52,621 bases of DNA from a virus. Positions 7,095 to 15,106 of the stretch are shown here, in pieces (the stretch's first letter is position 1; the number at the start of each line of letters is the position of its first letter). The DNA lies in the IMG/VR virus record IMGVR_UViG_3300042453_003401, positions 1 through 52,621 of that record. One strand, given 5' to 3'. The notes beneath the pieces were generated by a model. That model worked only from the letters and a program-made list of their open reading frames with translations. It made no database searches and was not told the DNA's origin. The translations under genes were made by a program, and so were the position numbers.

Positions 7095-7673
7095 ATGCTC
7101 TACCATCCGACTGAACTGGTTAAGAGCCAAGACGTTATTGTGCGTGTTGGCTCGATTGCAGGCGTTGCCCGCCCTGTGATCACCCAGAGTGGCGCCACCT
7201 TCACTGTTAGCGGCGCTCCCACCCTTTATACGCTGCAGGCCGCTACGACGGCTTCTGTGGCCTTTAACGACGGCAACACGGAATTCTATCTGCTTGGTGG
7301 CGGCGGCTTCTCTGACAGTGTTATCGTCACCTCTCAGGCCACTGCTTCCGTCACTTCCTACTTCCAGAAGGACGTTGACGGCACTGTGTTCCTGCCCAAT
7401 AGCTTTGACGAAGCCTTCCAAGTGATCAGCGCTTCGCGCTACGACAAGAACTCTGAAGTGTACGTTGAAATTAACAAGCAACTGGGCGCTTCCGGCACCA
7501 CTTACTACTACGATCGCGTGGCTTACGTTGGTCGCGTGATGAATTACAACGAGAGCTATCCCGCTGATAACCTCGTTGAAGTTACGTTCGATCTGATCAG
7601 CCGTGGTCGCATCGGCATCCACCAGAATGCTGAGGAGACCGGTAGCATCATCCCGAGCGCTCCTAACTCCTGA
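7095..7673 (+). CDS. Probable major tail tube protein
   Basis: A 192-residue beta-rich protein with codon bias like the capsid gene, suggesting a highly expressed virion protein. SFDEAFQVISASRYDKNSEVYVEIN and YVGRVMNYNESYPADNLVEVTFDLISRGRIGI resemble a tube protein in which the last strand ends in a TxxLISxGxI-like pattern. It lies downstream of the connector genes and is followed directly by an intrinsic terminator (7703-7726), which would isolate its high expression. Two other tube-like genes lie at 18518 and 19007, so which one builds the tube is not certain; this one is the best candidate by expression signs. Confidence 0.5.
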   Translation: MLYHPTELVKSQDVIVRVGSIAGVARPVITQSGATFTVSGAPTLYTLQAATTASVAFNDGNTEFYLLGGGGFSDSVIVTSQATASVTSYFQKDVDGTVFLPNSFDEAFQVISASRYDKNSEVYVEINKQLGASGTTYYYDRVAYVGRVMNYNESYPADNLVEVTFDLISRGRIGIHQNAEETGSIIPSAPNS

Positions 7674-7702
7674 CCATTCTTTTTCCATTGTTTCTTTGCT
7701 AG

Positions 7703-7726
7703 CCTGCCTATACGGCAGGTTTTTTT
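7703..7726 (+). terminator. Intrinsic terminator after the tail tube gene
   Basis: Stem CCTGCC (7703-7708) and GGCAGG (7714-7719) with loop TATAC, followed by seven T. A textbook Rho-independent terminator. It separates the abundant head/tube transcripts from the downstream tail genes, so it probably attenuates expression rather than stopping it fully. Confidence 0.88.
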
Positions 7727-7729
7727 ATT

Positions 7730-8137
7730 GTGAACATTTCACAGTTGCGAGATGTAATTACAACGCTCTTGAGCGCTAGCCCTAATTTAATCGGCTCGTA
7801 TATTTTTCCGAATGGCACCACTGTTCCCGCCGTGTATGTGGTGGGACAAAAAAGCGTGCCTGCAGAATGGAAAGTGACTGGCCTAGAGGTGACAATGCGT
7901 CAATACCCAGAAGTACTGCCTAGGGCTGGAGTGGGCGTAGTGGATGTGTTGCAGCAATGGGAAGTGATCCTCATGCAATACAATCCTGACGGCTCTGAAA
8001 TTGCTGCTGCGATGGACAGAATGAGCAGGCGCTTTCCTGATGCAGTTTTTCGCTACTTGCCTGGAGATGACGTAGCCTATGAGCGTTGTCGCATCATTAT
8101 TCCTGACAGAGAAATCCGCCGCTTAATTACGCAATAG
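7730..8137 (+). CDS. Probable tail completion / terminator protein
   Basis: A 135-residue protein starting at GTG 7730, only 3 bases after the T-tract of the preceding terminator, so it must be translated from readthrough RNA. NISQLRDVITTLLSASPNLIGSYIFPNG and QQWEVILMQYNPDGSEIAAAMDRMSRRFPDA resemble small tail terminator proteins that begin with an LRxxIxxxLxxxxPxLIGxY helix and continue with a sheet. Order (before an HK97 gp10-like gene and the chaperones) supports a tail completion role. Confidence 0.5.
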   Translation: MNISQLRDVITTLLSASPNLIGSYIFPNGTTVPAVYVVGQKSVPAEWKVTGLEVTMRQYPEVLPRAGVGVVDVLQQWEVILMQYNPDGSEIAAAMDRMSRRFPDAVFRYLPGDDVAYERCRIIIPDREIRRLITQ

Positions 8138-8138
8138 T

Positions 8139-8618
8139 ATGGCCATCAAAAACAAGCTTTCCCTGTCAGCATCTTTCAACAACGAAGATGCTATTGTCAA
8201 GGCATTATCAGATGCTTTCACTCAATGGGCAGAAGAAGATATCAACGAAACGCATTGGCGAGAGCAGTTTTTAGAGAGGGAATGGAAATACGATGGGAAA
8301 ACCAAAAGAAAAAATCCGTCCGCTCCGGTGAGGGACGCTGATAATCCTCGAGATATTTATGATTTTGGAAAACTTTACGAAAGTGGAGTGAAAAGTTTTT
8401 TGCTTGCCTCCACGGGCGCTGGCATAAGGGCTTCGTGGCACTGGGATGCTAAAAATTCATCTGGCAGTGAGTATGCTTGGTACGTGCACGAAGGGCGAGG
8501 CACCAACAAAGATGCTCGAAAGTTCACTGATGACATTGCCATCGCTGCCTCCTTCTTCCTTAAAAAGCCTGGAATGGCGCTACAACGCCGAGTTGCTCTT
8601 TCATTGAATGGCCTGTGA
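8139..8618 (+). CDS. HK97 gp10-like tail/neck protein
   Basis: A 159-residue basic protein. FGKLYESGVKSFLLASTGAGIRASWHWDAKNSSGSEYAWYVHEGRG resembles the LxxSI....yA.yvhfGt block of HK97 gp10-type head-tail joining or tail proteins, with a Tyr-Ala-x-x-Val-His-Glu-Gly element. It overlaps the next gene by one base (TGATG). The function in neck or tail assembly is inferred from the motif and order. Confidence 0.5.
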   Translation: MAIKNKLSLSASFNNEDAIVKALSDAFTQWAEEDINETHWREQFLEREWKYDGKTKRKNPSAPVRDADNPRDIYDFGKLYESGVKSFLLASTGAGIRASWHWDAKNSSGSEYAWYVHEGRGTNKDARKFTDDIAIAASFFLKKPGMALQRRVALSLNGL

Positions 8619-8857
8619 TGCAAATTGATTACTTGCGAAGCGATAACAATCAGGTGCATGCAATTAATTGCCATGTGAGAGGGAACGAAATCTCGATAGG
8701 AGTGCTGTGCCTAATGGCCTTCCAAGAAAGCACATGTAGAATATCCAGTGACAATCATTCTTTTGTCGTCGCCATTCCGCTACCTCTTCGTTCCGGGAGC
8801 GAGCGAGTGAAGGCTTTTAACACCACCCTATCGATCACCAGTCATGAGCAAATATAG
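8618..8857 (+). CDS. Hypothetical tail-region protein
   Basis: A 79-residue protein from ATG 8618, overlapping the stop of its upstream neighbour (TGATG). GTG 8615 is an alternative. No family recognised; it has an N-terminal MQIDYLRSDNNQVHAINCHV and ends LSITSHEQI. It overlaps the start of the tail assembly chaperone by 14 bases, implying coupled translation. Confidence 0.5.
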   Translation: MQIDYLRSDNNQVHAINCHVRGNEISIGVLCLMAFQESTCRISSDNHSFVVAIPLPLRSGSERVKAFNTTLSITSHEQI

Positions 8858-9347
8858 CTTTCTTGTTGCAGCCAGTGAGCCAGAGTATTTTGCGGTCAAC
8901 GATTCCTTGAGGCTGGTGAAATACGATGGCTGGCTGGTGGGAGAAAGTATTGAGCATGAAGAAATCACGAAAGCGCAAAGTGCCGTCACTTTGAAGGCAG
9001 TTCAACTGGCTCGTAAAATTGCCAAGGTTAAAAAGATGTCGCTAGAAGACGCATTTGCGTTGCTTCAAGAGGGCAAGGTTGCCACTGAGGACTTGACAGA
9101 CGAATTTGCCGACGAAGTGCTGACCCTCTTGGACGAGACTAAAAGCGCAGACTCTTCTAGCGCAAGGCTCGTGACTGTTTTCATCCGCTCTAGGGGTCAA
9201 GGTTTCATCTCTGGAGAATGGCAGCCATTGGAGGACTGGACAATGGAAGACACCAAAAAGCTTTCCAGACCTTTGGTTCGAAAAGTTCTATCATTTGTAA
9301 ATGACGAGCAAGACAAGGAGGCCTCTAAGCCCGAAAAAAAAGCTTAG
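8844..9347 (+). CDS. Tail assembly chaperone, short (G-like) product
   Basis: A 167-residue acidic protein before the tape measure gene, the position of lambda G. Its C-terminus is charged and flexible (NDEQDKEASKPEKKA) and ends right after an A-run slippery site. In-frame termination gives this product; a -1 slip gives the longer fusion at 8844-9808. Chaperones of this type coat the tape measure before tube polymerisation. Helical segments (TLKAVQLARKIAKVKKMSLEDAF) fit the class. The call rests on position plus the frameshift arrangement, which is very characteristic. Confidence 0.75.
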   Translation: MSKYSFLVAASEPEYFAVNDSLRLVKYDGWLVGESIEHEEITKAQSAVTLKAVQLARKIAKVKKMSLEDAFALLQEGKVATEDLTDEFADEVLTLLDETKSADSSSARLVTVFIRSRGQGFISGEWQPLEDWTMEDTKKLSRPLVRKVLSFVNDEQDKEASKPEKKA

Positions 9348-9808
9348 AAGAAGATAGCCTTAGCCACGTCGAGAAGCTAGAGCGGCGAGCAAGGGTAACA
9401 CTATCTTCTAAATCCCCATGGGATAAAATTTACTTTCGGCTTTCTTCGTCTGCCTTTCGAGATGATCGCTGGAACCATCAAAATTTTGCGCGTCAAAGAG
9501 CTAAAGATGCGCTAGCGGCCCTGAAATGGCTGGAAACGCGAGATATAGCGGAGCACAATGCAAGAAGCATGTCAACTGCAAAGCTTTGCATGGTGGTCAT
9601 GGGAGCAATTTCCGGTAAAAAAGTTAATGCAACCGTTGACGACTTTCTTCCATTTGACACAAGAAAAATCAAAAAAGAAAATGGAATTACGGACGAAACA
9701 TTGCGGGTGGTGCGCAATTTAATGAACAAACAAAAGCTTGACGGCAGGCTTCTCGCTTTGCTAGCTGACGATTTGAAGGCTGCATCTAATCGTGAAGAAA
9801 TAAGCTGA
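8844..9808 (+). CDS. Tail assembly chaperone, -1 frameshift fusion (GT-like)
   Basis: Programmed -1 frameshifting at the A-run 9334-9341 would join 8844-9341 to 9341-9808. The fused product has 321 residues. After the slip the frame reads SLEEDSLSHVEKLERRAR and stays open for 155 codons, ending ASNREEIS at 9808. The downstream frame has no good start for its whole length (the first ATG is near 9569), so expression by frameshift is the natural reading. The T-like part has typical content: SSKSPWDKIYFRLSSSAFRD, WNHQNFARQRAKDALAALKW. It is the long chaperone that recruits the tube protein to the tape measure. Coordinates span both parts of the join. Confidence 0.75.
9334..9341 (+). promoter_or_regulatory. 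Slippery site for -1 frameshift
   Basis: Eight consecutive A (9334-9341) followed by G. In the zero frame the heptamer reads A AAA AAA, the classic slippery form for tandem -1 slippage on lysine codons, four bases before the TAG stop (9345-9347). Long open -1 frame downstream supports use. Confidence 0.75.
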
Positions 9809-9811
9809 AGC

Positions 9812-9817
9812 TATAAT
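9812..9817 (+). promoter_or_regulatory. Candidate late promoter -10 (TATAAT) for tape measure
   Basis: TATAAT preceded by AAGC, ending 27 bases before the tape measure ATG. There is no convincing -35 and no Shine-Dalgarno in the leader. It belongs to a repeated set of such hexamers at similar distance from virion genes in this window. Confidence 0.5.
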
Positions 9818-9844
9818 AATGGCTAAGGGTGCGGAAATTATCAA

Positions 9845-12800
9845 ATGGCGGAAGGTAGTCCCGAGCTAAGACTAGGCATTAGTTTTGATCTGCAAAGCTT
9901 CAAGACTGTTGCGCTGCCGAGTCTTGTTCAGGCTGCGTCAAATTTCGTACTGCCCATTAAGATTCAGTTCGGCAGGGCTTCTATCAATGAAGAAATGCGG
10001 CTCTTGGGCCGTCAGCTAGGGCAACGGAAATATCGCATTGACTTGAATGATGCAAGTATTAAAAGTGCCATTGCAAATGCTGATAAACTTGCAGCAAAAT
10101 TAAGTGGCATTCGTGGCACCACAGAAAAAGCGCGAGCACTTGGAAGTGTTGTTTCCACCTCGCCAGGAGCAGGGGGACCAAGCGCCCCTCAAGTACAGTC
10201 TATTTTTGAGGCGGCAAAAGGACTGAACATTGTTCAAGGCGCTGCAAATCGAGCAAGAACACAGCTTGAGGCAGAGTTAAAAACTGGTTTTGCAACTGCC
10301 GGCGCTGAGGCATTGGACGGTCTTATTCAGGGCATTCTAAAGGGAGAAGGCAAACTCAAAGAAGTATCCACTTCTCTAGGTGAAAAGCTGCTTAAATCAC
10401 TAAAACAAGCTCTTGAAATTCAATCGCCCTCGCGGGCCATGTTCCGCATCGGCCAACAAGCAGGGCAGGGTTTTAACGATGGACTAATCGCAAGTCTTCA
10501 AGAGGCCACTAGGAATGCTGTGGCGATGATGGATGCAAGCCTGCGCAGGCTTGATCGCATTGTCGAGCTTCGCCAAAGAAAAGCTCGTGCTATAGCCCCA
10601 GGCCAGCCCGGCTTCGAAATGGCGCAGCGGCAAGCTGGCGCGGCCATGGGGCAACGAGAGCGCGTGCAAAATCGAGCAGAATCTTTGCAATTGCGCGGTG
10701 CGGCTGAACAGTTTGAAGGCGGCAGCTATCAAGCTTTGAGCAAGTTATTGCAATCGCTGCAAATTGAAGCTTCTGAAATTAAGCCAAATACTCCTGAGTG
10801 GAACAATTTACAAGAAAGAATTGCAAGAGTAAATATTGACCTACAAAAAGCAGGAAGATTGGCCGAAGAGATTCAAATGAGAGAAAACTTGGGGGCTTAC
10901 GACCCTGCAAGTCTTGCGTCTCTTGAAAGCAGGCTCGTCATTCTTAAAAACCGAGCAAGAGAAATTGCTCCTGACACTAGCGAATGGAAGGCTCTTAATC
11001 AAGAAATTCAAAGAGCAGAGCGACTTACTGAAAAGGCTAGTCGCAAGCCTGTTACAAGAGGGCAAAGGCTTGGTGCCGCTGGTGGAGCATTCCTCTACGG
11101 CGGGGGCATGGGGGGAGGCGTTGGCAGTGCCCTTGGAGGCGTTGCTGGTGGTCTAATGGGAGGAGTGCCTGGAGCATTTACTGGCGCGGCCATCGGACAA
11201 GTGACCGATAGCATTTTGGCAAGTGTGTCAGCGATGACAACGCAAGCCTCGGCGCTCATGCAAATGCAAAGGGGCCTGGCAATGGCATCAGTCGACGCCA
11301 AAGACTTTGCTGAAGCTCAAGCGACTGTTGGCAGCATGAGTCAACGACTATTAATGCCTCTCGAACAGACCACCCGCCTTTTCACCCAGTTGCGAGTAAA
11401 TACTAAGCAATATAATTTGTCAGTCCAAGAGACTGCAAGAATTATGGAAGGCACCGCCTTGGCAATTATGGCCACGGGCGGAAGTTCTGAAGACTTGGAA
11501 GGCGCGATGAGGGCCGTTGTGCAAATCATGAGCAAGGGAGGAGTGCAAGCAGAGGAATTGCGCGGACAGTTGGGCGAGCGTTTTCCTGGTGCTGTGGTGA
11601 AATTCGCCCAAGCCAACAAACTCAGTTTTGAGCAATTACAAGAAGGGCTTGAGCAAGGAAAAATTGGCATAAAAGAGTTTGTTGCTTTTGCGGAAAAAAA
11701 TTACACGGACTATGGAGCATTTAGCAAGCAACTTGCCACTGCTCCCGAATTTGCTGGTAGGCGCTTGCAGATTGCGCTGGAAGAATTGTCTCGCGAAGTT
11801 GGAGCTTTATTTGCCCCCATTGGAGCTGAAATACAAGATGCGTTAACTGGTGCCATCAAAGAAGTGGCCAAGTTTATCACGGAAAATCGAGCATATTTGC
11901 GACAGTTTATTTCAGACTGGGCCAGTATTATTGGGCCAATTGTTAAAGTATTAGGACAGTTGCTGGGCGTTGTTGCAAAATTTGCGATTGAAGTGGGAAA
12001 GATTTTTCAAAGCCTTTTCTCCCAAATTCGTCAAGCGGTTGGAATGGCGACCATAGGAGAAGCAAAAGCACGGCTTGACAAGGCAAAAGCGGCGACCAAA
12101 GGAATGACTCGCCCCACGGGCAATGTAAGAGGAGGTGGTGCTTTTCAAGAGCTTGACCAAGCCCAGCAGGCTTTTGCTGCTCTTGGTGGAAATGCGGCAT
12201 GGAAGCAAGCTAATGCCCCTCTCACTCCATCGAATCTCACTTTTGGCGGAGCTGGAGCGGGCATGTCCCTTGACAGGCTTGGAAAGCCTGAAAGAAGAAG
12301 AGGCGCAAGAGCGGGAAAAACAAGAGAAAGTCGCGTTGCTGAGCTGACTGAAGAGCTGAGGCTGGCGAAAGAGTTATTGAGTATTGACCAGCAAATAACC
12401 GTAGCGGATTTGGGCGGAAACCAGCTAGCTGTTATCCGCCTTAACGGAATAAAGGAGCAGCTTCGCATTCAAAGTGAAATTGCAAAGGTTCGCTTGGATC
12501 AAGACGTTCCTGCGGCGGAGAAACAGTTGCAAATCGAAAAATTGCGTCTTGATGCGGAAAAAGAAAGATTAACCACCAATTCAGAAATTCAGAAGCAAAT
12601 TCAAACGGAACTTCAAGGCATTCAAGATGCGATGGTTGGCATTGCTACCACCGCAAAAACTGAACTAGAAGATAGGCAAGAATATTTCCGGCTTGTTAAA
12701 AATGGCCTATCTCCTGCCATTGCTCAAATTACAGTTGAAACACAAAGACAGTTTGCGACCGAGATGGCAAAACTGGCAATGCTTGAAAAACAAACACTGG

Positions 12801-13777
12801 CGGAAATTAGCATTTTAGATGCGAAAAAAAATCAAACAAATAACGATAAAGAACAACTTAAAATTTTACGCGATCGATTGGCTCTCATTCAAGGTGGCAT
12901 AGTCGAAAGTCCAGCGCTTGCTCAAGCGACAATACAAAGTCGCACTCAAAAGCAACTTTTAGAAGATCAGCCTCAAGACGCAACTGGGTTTTTAACTGAA
13001 GCGTCTAGTGAAGCGCAGAAGGAACTTGCCAATCTGACTAATTGGGGATTCCAGGCAGTAGAGGGCGCAAAAGCGATTGGAAGCGCCTTTGGGCAGGCCT
13101 TCAAGGATATCGCTTCTGGTTCGATGAGTGCTCAAGAAGCCCTTGCAAATATGATGCAAAGTATTGCCGACCATTTCTTAGATATGGCTGCGCAAATCAT
13201 TGCCCAGCAAATCACAATGATGATTTATGGGATCATCTTGAAAGCCTTGGGCGTAATGGGGGGTGCTGCGTCTGGACTGTCAGGCGCAGGAGCTTTGACC
13301 CCCGGTGCTGGAGCTACAGCCTCACTTCCAACAAGCTATGCAGGAGTCACAGGTGGCACCGCTGGACTCGGCAGTATTGGAGCTGGTGGTGGATTCGGAT
13401 CTTTCTCCATGTTTGGATTTGCAAATGGTGGCATTGTCACGGGTCCCACTCTCGGTCTTGTGGGCGAAGGCAAATATAACGAAGCAATCGTTCCCTTGCC
13501 TGATGGCCGCTCTATTCCCGTGCAAATGCAGGGCGAAAGCATTCGCGACAAAATGGGCAGCGACATGGCAGGAGCTGGAGCATCGCCAATGCTTTCCATG
13601 AGCTTCCAAACTACTACCATCAATGGCGTGGAATACGTTGACAGGGCTCAGTTGGAAGCCGCCATGGCGGAAACTCGTAGAATATCGGTGAGAGAAGGCG
13701 CCACTCGCGGAGCAACAATTGCTCTTGACAAGCTTGCTAATTCTCCTTCTTCTCGTCGTCGCGTTGGTCTTCGTTAA
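9845..13777 (+). CDS. Tape measure protein
   Basis: A 1310-residue protein, by far the longest gene, after the chaperone pair. Residues about 470-630 match the tape_meas_nterm domain (ALMQMQRGLAMASVDAKDF, then TRLFTQLRVNTKQYNLSVQE, AMRAVVQIMSKGGVQAEELR, GQLGERFPGA). This is flanked by Gly-rich hydrophobic stretches (residues about 405-450) and a second hydrophobic segment near 1120-1150. The C-terminus has FANGGIVTGPTLGLVGEGKY and EAIVPLPDGRSIPVQM, the usual tape measure tail. At about 0.15 nm per residue the tail should be near 200 nm. It acts inside the tail tube and exits at infection. Confidence 0.9.
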   Translation: MAEGSPELRLGISFDLQSFKTVALPSLVQAASNFVLPIKIQFGRASINEEMRLLGRQLGQRKYRIDLNDASIKSAIANADKLAAKLSGIRGTTEKARALGSVVSTSPGAGGPSAPQVQSIFEAAKGLNIVQGAANRARTQLEAELKTGFATAGAEALDGLIQGILKGEGKLKEVSTSLGEKLLKSLKQALEIQSPSRAMFRIGQQAGQGFNDGLIASLQEATRNAVAMMDASLRRLDRIVELRQRKARAIAPGQPGFEMAQRQAGAAMGQRERVQNRAESLQLRGAAEQFEGGSYQALSKLLQSLQIEASEIKPNTPEWNNLQERIARVNIDLQKAGRLAEEIQMRENLGAYDPASLASLESRLVILKNRAREIAPDTSEWKALNQEIQRAERLTEKASRKPVTRGQRLGAAGGAFLYGGGMGGGVGSALGGVAGGLMGGVPGAFTGAAIGQVTDSILASVSAMTTQASALMQMQRGLAMASVDAKDFAEAQATVGSMSQRLLMPLEQTTRLFTQLRVNTKQYNLSVQETARIMEGTALAIMATGGSSEDLEGAMRAVVQIMSKGGVQAEELRGQLGERFPGAVVKFAQANKLSFEQLQEGLEQGKIGIKEFVAFAEKNYTDYGAFSKQLATAPEFAGRRLQIALEELSREVGALFAPIGAEIQDALTGAIKEVAKFITENRAYLRQFISDWASIIGPIVKVLGQLLGVVAKFAIEVGKIFQSLFSQIRQAVGMATIGEAKARLDKAKAATKGMTRPTGNVRGGGAFQELDQAQQAFAALGGNAAWKQANAPLTPSNLTFGGAGAGMSLDRLGKPERRRGARAGKTRESRVAELTEELRLAKELLSIDQQITVADLGGNQLAVIRLNGIKEQLRIQSEIAKVRLDQDVPAAEKQLQIEKLRLDAEKERLTTNSEIQKQIQTELQGIQDAMVGIATTAKTELEDRQEYFRLVKNGLSPAIAQITVETQRQFATEMAKLAMLEKQTLAEISILDAKKNQTNNDKEQLKILRDRLALIQGGIVESPALAQATIQSRTQKQLLEDQPQDATGFLTEASSEAQKELANLTNWGFQAVEGAKAIGSAFGQAFKDIASGSMSAQEALANMMQSIADHFLDMAAQIIAQQITMMIYGIILKALGVMGGAASGLSGAGALTPGAGATASLPTSYAGVTGGTAGLGSIGAGGGFGSFSMFGFANGGIVTGPTLGLVGEGKYNEAIVPLPDGRSIPVQMQGESIRDKMGSDMAGAGASPMLSMSFQTTTINGVEYVDRAQLEAAMAETRRISVREGATRGATIALDKLANSPSSRRRVGLR

Positions 13778-13779
13778 TC

Positions 13780-14163
13780 ATGGCCATTTTCCCATCGCTT
13801 AAGCCAACAAACAGACGCCTGACCATGGGGGAGTATCCCACGAAGATTTACCGTGCATTGTCAGGGAAGACTGTTCGCCGCAGCTTTGGTAATCGCCCCT
13901 TCGGTTTCAGTCTCGAGCTTGATTATGAAAACGTGCCGGAGGCGACTGTGCAGGCAGTAATCAACCATTACAACACGCAACAAGGGCAAACGATTGGCTT
14001 TACTATACCCGATGCAGTGTTCGCAGGTTTAAGTGCAACCACTATCAATCTCATCAAGGCACCGTCTCGAACGCTTTGGTTTTATGCAGAAGCTCCTTCT
14101 ATCGAGGCTGTGTATCGAAGCATTAGCAATGTAGGTGTTAAGCTCATTGCAGACTTGGTGTAG
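13780..14163 (+). CDS. Minor tail protein (distal tail, gpM-like position)
   Basis: A 127-residue protein 2 bases after the tape measure. It contains YRALSGKTVRRSFGNRPFGFSLELDYENVPEATVQAVINHY followed by QGQTIGFTIPDAVF, a small beta-domain pattern seen in cyanophage minor tail proteins that occupy the lambda M position. It should form part of the distal ring under the tape measure. Assignment is from order and general resemblance. Confidence 0.55.
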   Translation: MAIFPSLKPTNRRLTMGEYPTKIYRALSGKTVRRSFGNRPFGFSLELDYENVPEATVQAVINHYNTQQGQTIGFTIPDAVFAGLSATTINLIKAPSRTLWFYAEAPSIEAVYRSISNVGVKLIADLV

Positions 14164-14165
14164 AG

Positions 14166-14702
14166 ATGAGCAATATTCGCATTGTTCAATATTTTGAGCT
14201 TGTAGCATTCACCAATGCTGCCGCTGCCAAAAGCCTTGCAAATTTAAGCACCACTGATACCATTGTCGTTGGTCGCGAACCCGGCTCGATCATCCATCGC
14301 TACCAAAACTATTTTGTCAATGAGCAAGTAAGGTGGAACGGAGAACAATATGCCTTTGCCCCGTTCCGCGCAGAAGGCACCACCTCCAATCTAAACGGAG
14401 ACAACGCACTGGTGCAAGTGCTGTTTCCAAACGTAGAAGTGGCCATTCGTCTTGTCGAACAAGGCAACGGCAATAGACTTAGCCGTCTCACGCTTACAAC
14501 GGCATGGTTAAATGTCAACAATGGCCTCATTAAAAGCTATGCGGAGCGCTTCATTGGCATTGGTGCTGCTTTCTCCGAGACTACGATTGAGCTTAGATTC
14601 AGGAGCGCAATGGACAGTGTAGGAGCCAACTTTCCTGCTCGTTCCTTGTCCCGCAACTTAGTGGGCATTCTTCCCCTTAACGCCGATCTTTTCTTGCAAT
14701 GA
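14166..14702 (+). CDS. Minor tail protein (gpL-like position)
   Basis: A 178-residue protein, ATG 14166. Features: IVQYFELVAFTNAAAAKSLANL, then FVNEQVRWNGEQYAFAPFRAEG and a middle beta region. Lambda L-like proteins combine a barrel with an Fe-S or small C-terminal domain; no Cys cluster is present here. Its place between the gpM-like gene and the NlpC/P60-like gene matches the order M-L-K. It overlaps the next gene by ATGA. Confidence 0.5.
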   Translation: MSNIRIVQYFELVAFTNAAAAKSLANLSTTDTIVVGREPGSIIHRYQNYFVNEQVRWNGEQYAFAPFRAEGTTSNLNGDNALVQVLFPNVEVAIRLVEQGNGNRLSRLTLTTAWLNVNNGLIKSYAERFIGIGAAFSETTIELRFRSAMDSVGANFPARSLSRNLVGILPLNADLFLQ

Positions 14703-15106
14703 CACCCTCTCCATCGTCCTCTTTCAACGATCTTATTGGTCTTCAGCATCAATGGGCAAGAAGGCCAGAAGATGGAAGCGGTTTTACTGACTGTTTTGCG
14801 CTTTGCATGGAAGTGCGAAAACGTTTAGGACTGCACGATTTCATGGAAGAGTTTGGTTGGGTGTACGAGCAGTGCCAGCCCGAAGAAATTAGCAACAAGC
14901 AAATAGTTAAATGGCTATGGAAAAACGCAAGGCAAATCGTAGAGCCACGACCGGGAGCGGTATTTTATCTTCCATCGCCTAATGGCTCTTTGGCTATGGC
15001 CGTAATCACTGACAGCCAAAACTGTCTTCTGCTGGGTCCTGGAAAGAAGGTAATATCCCTGCCTTTCGCTAAAGTGGCAAAAGGCAAATACTACTGGGCA
15101 GATTGA
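14699..15106 (+). CDS. NlpC/P60-like tail tip protein (gpK-like), possibly degenerate
   Basis: A 135-residue protein in the lambda K position. GSGFTDCFALCMEVRKRLGL has the (D)C-[FW]-x-L pattern of an NlpC/P60 nucleophile, and VEPRPGAVFYLPSPNG is the usual PGDxxxF segment. The expected catalytic His after it (normally HVGI) appears as SLAMAVI, so the peptidase may be inactive or use a different residue. K-like proteins help the tail open the peptidoglycan or assemble the tip. The domain call is moderate and the activity doubtful. Confidence 0.55.
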   Translation: MTPSPSSSFNDLIGLQHQWARRPEDGSGFTDCFALCMEVRKRLGLHDFMEEFGWVYEQCQPEEISNKQIVKWLWKNARQIVEPRPGAVFYLPSPNGSLAMAVITDSQNCLLLGPGKKVISLPFAKVAKGKYYWAD

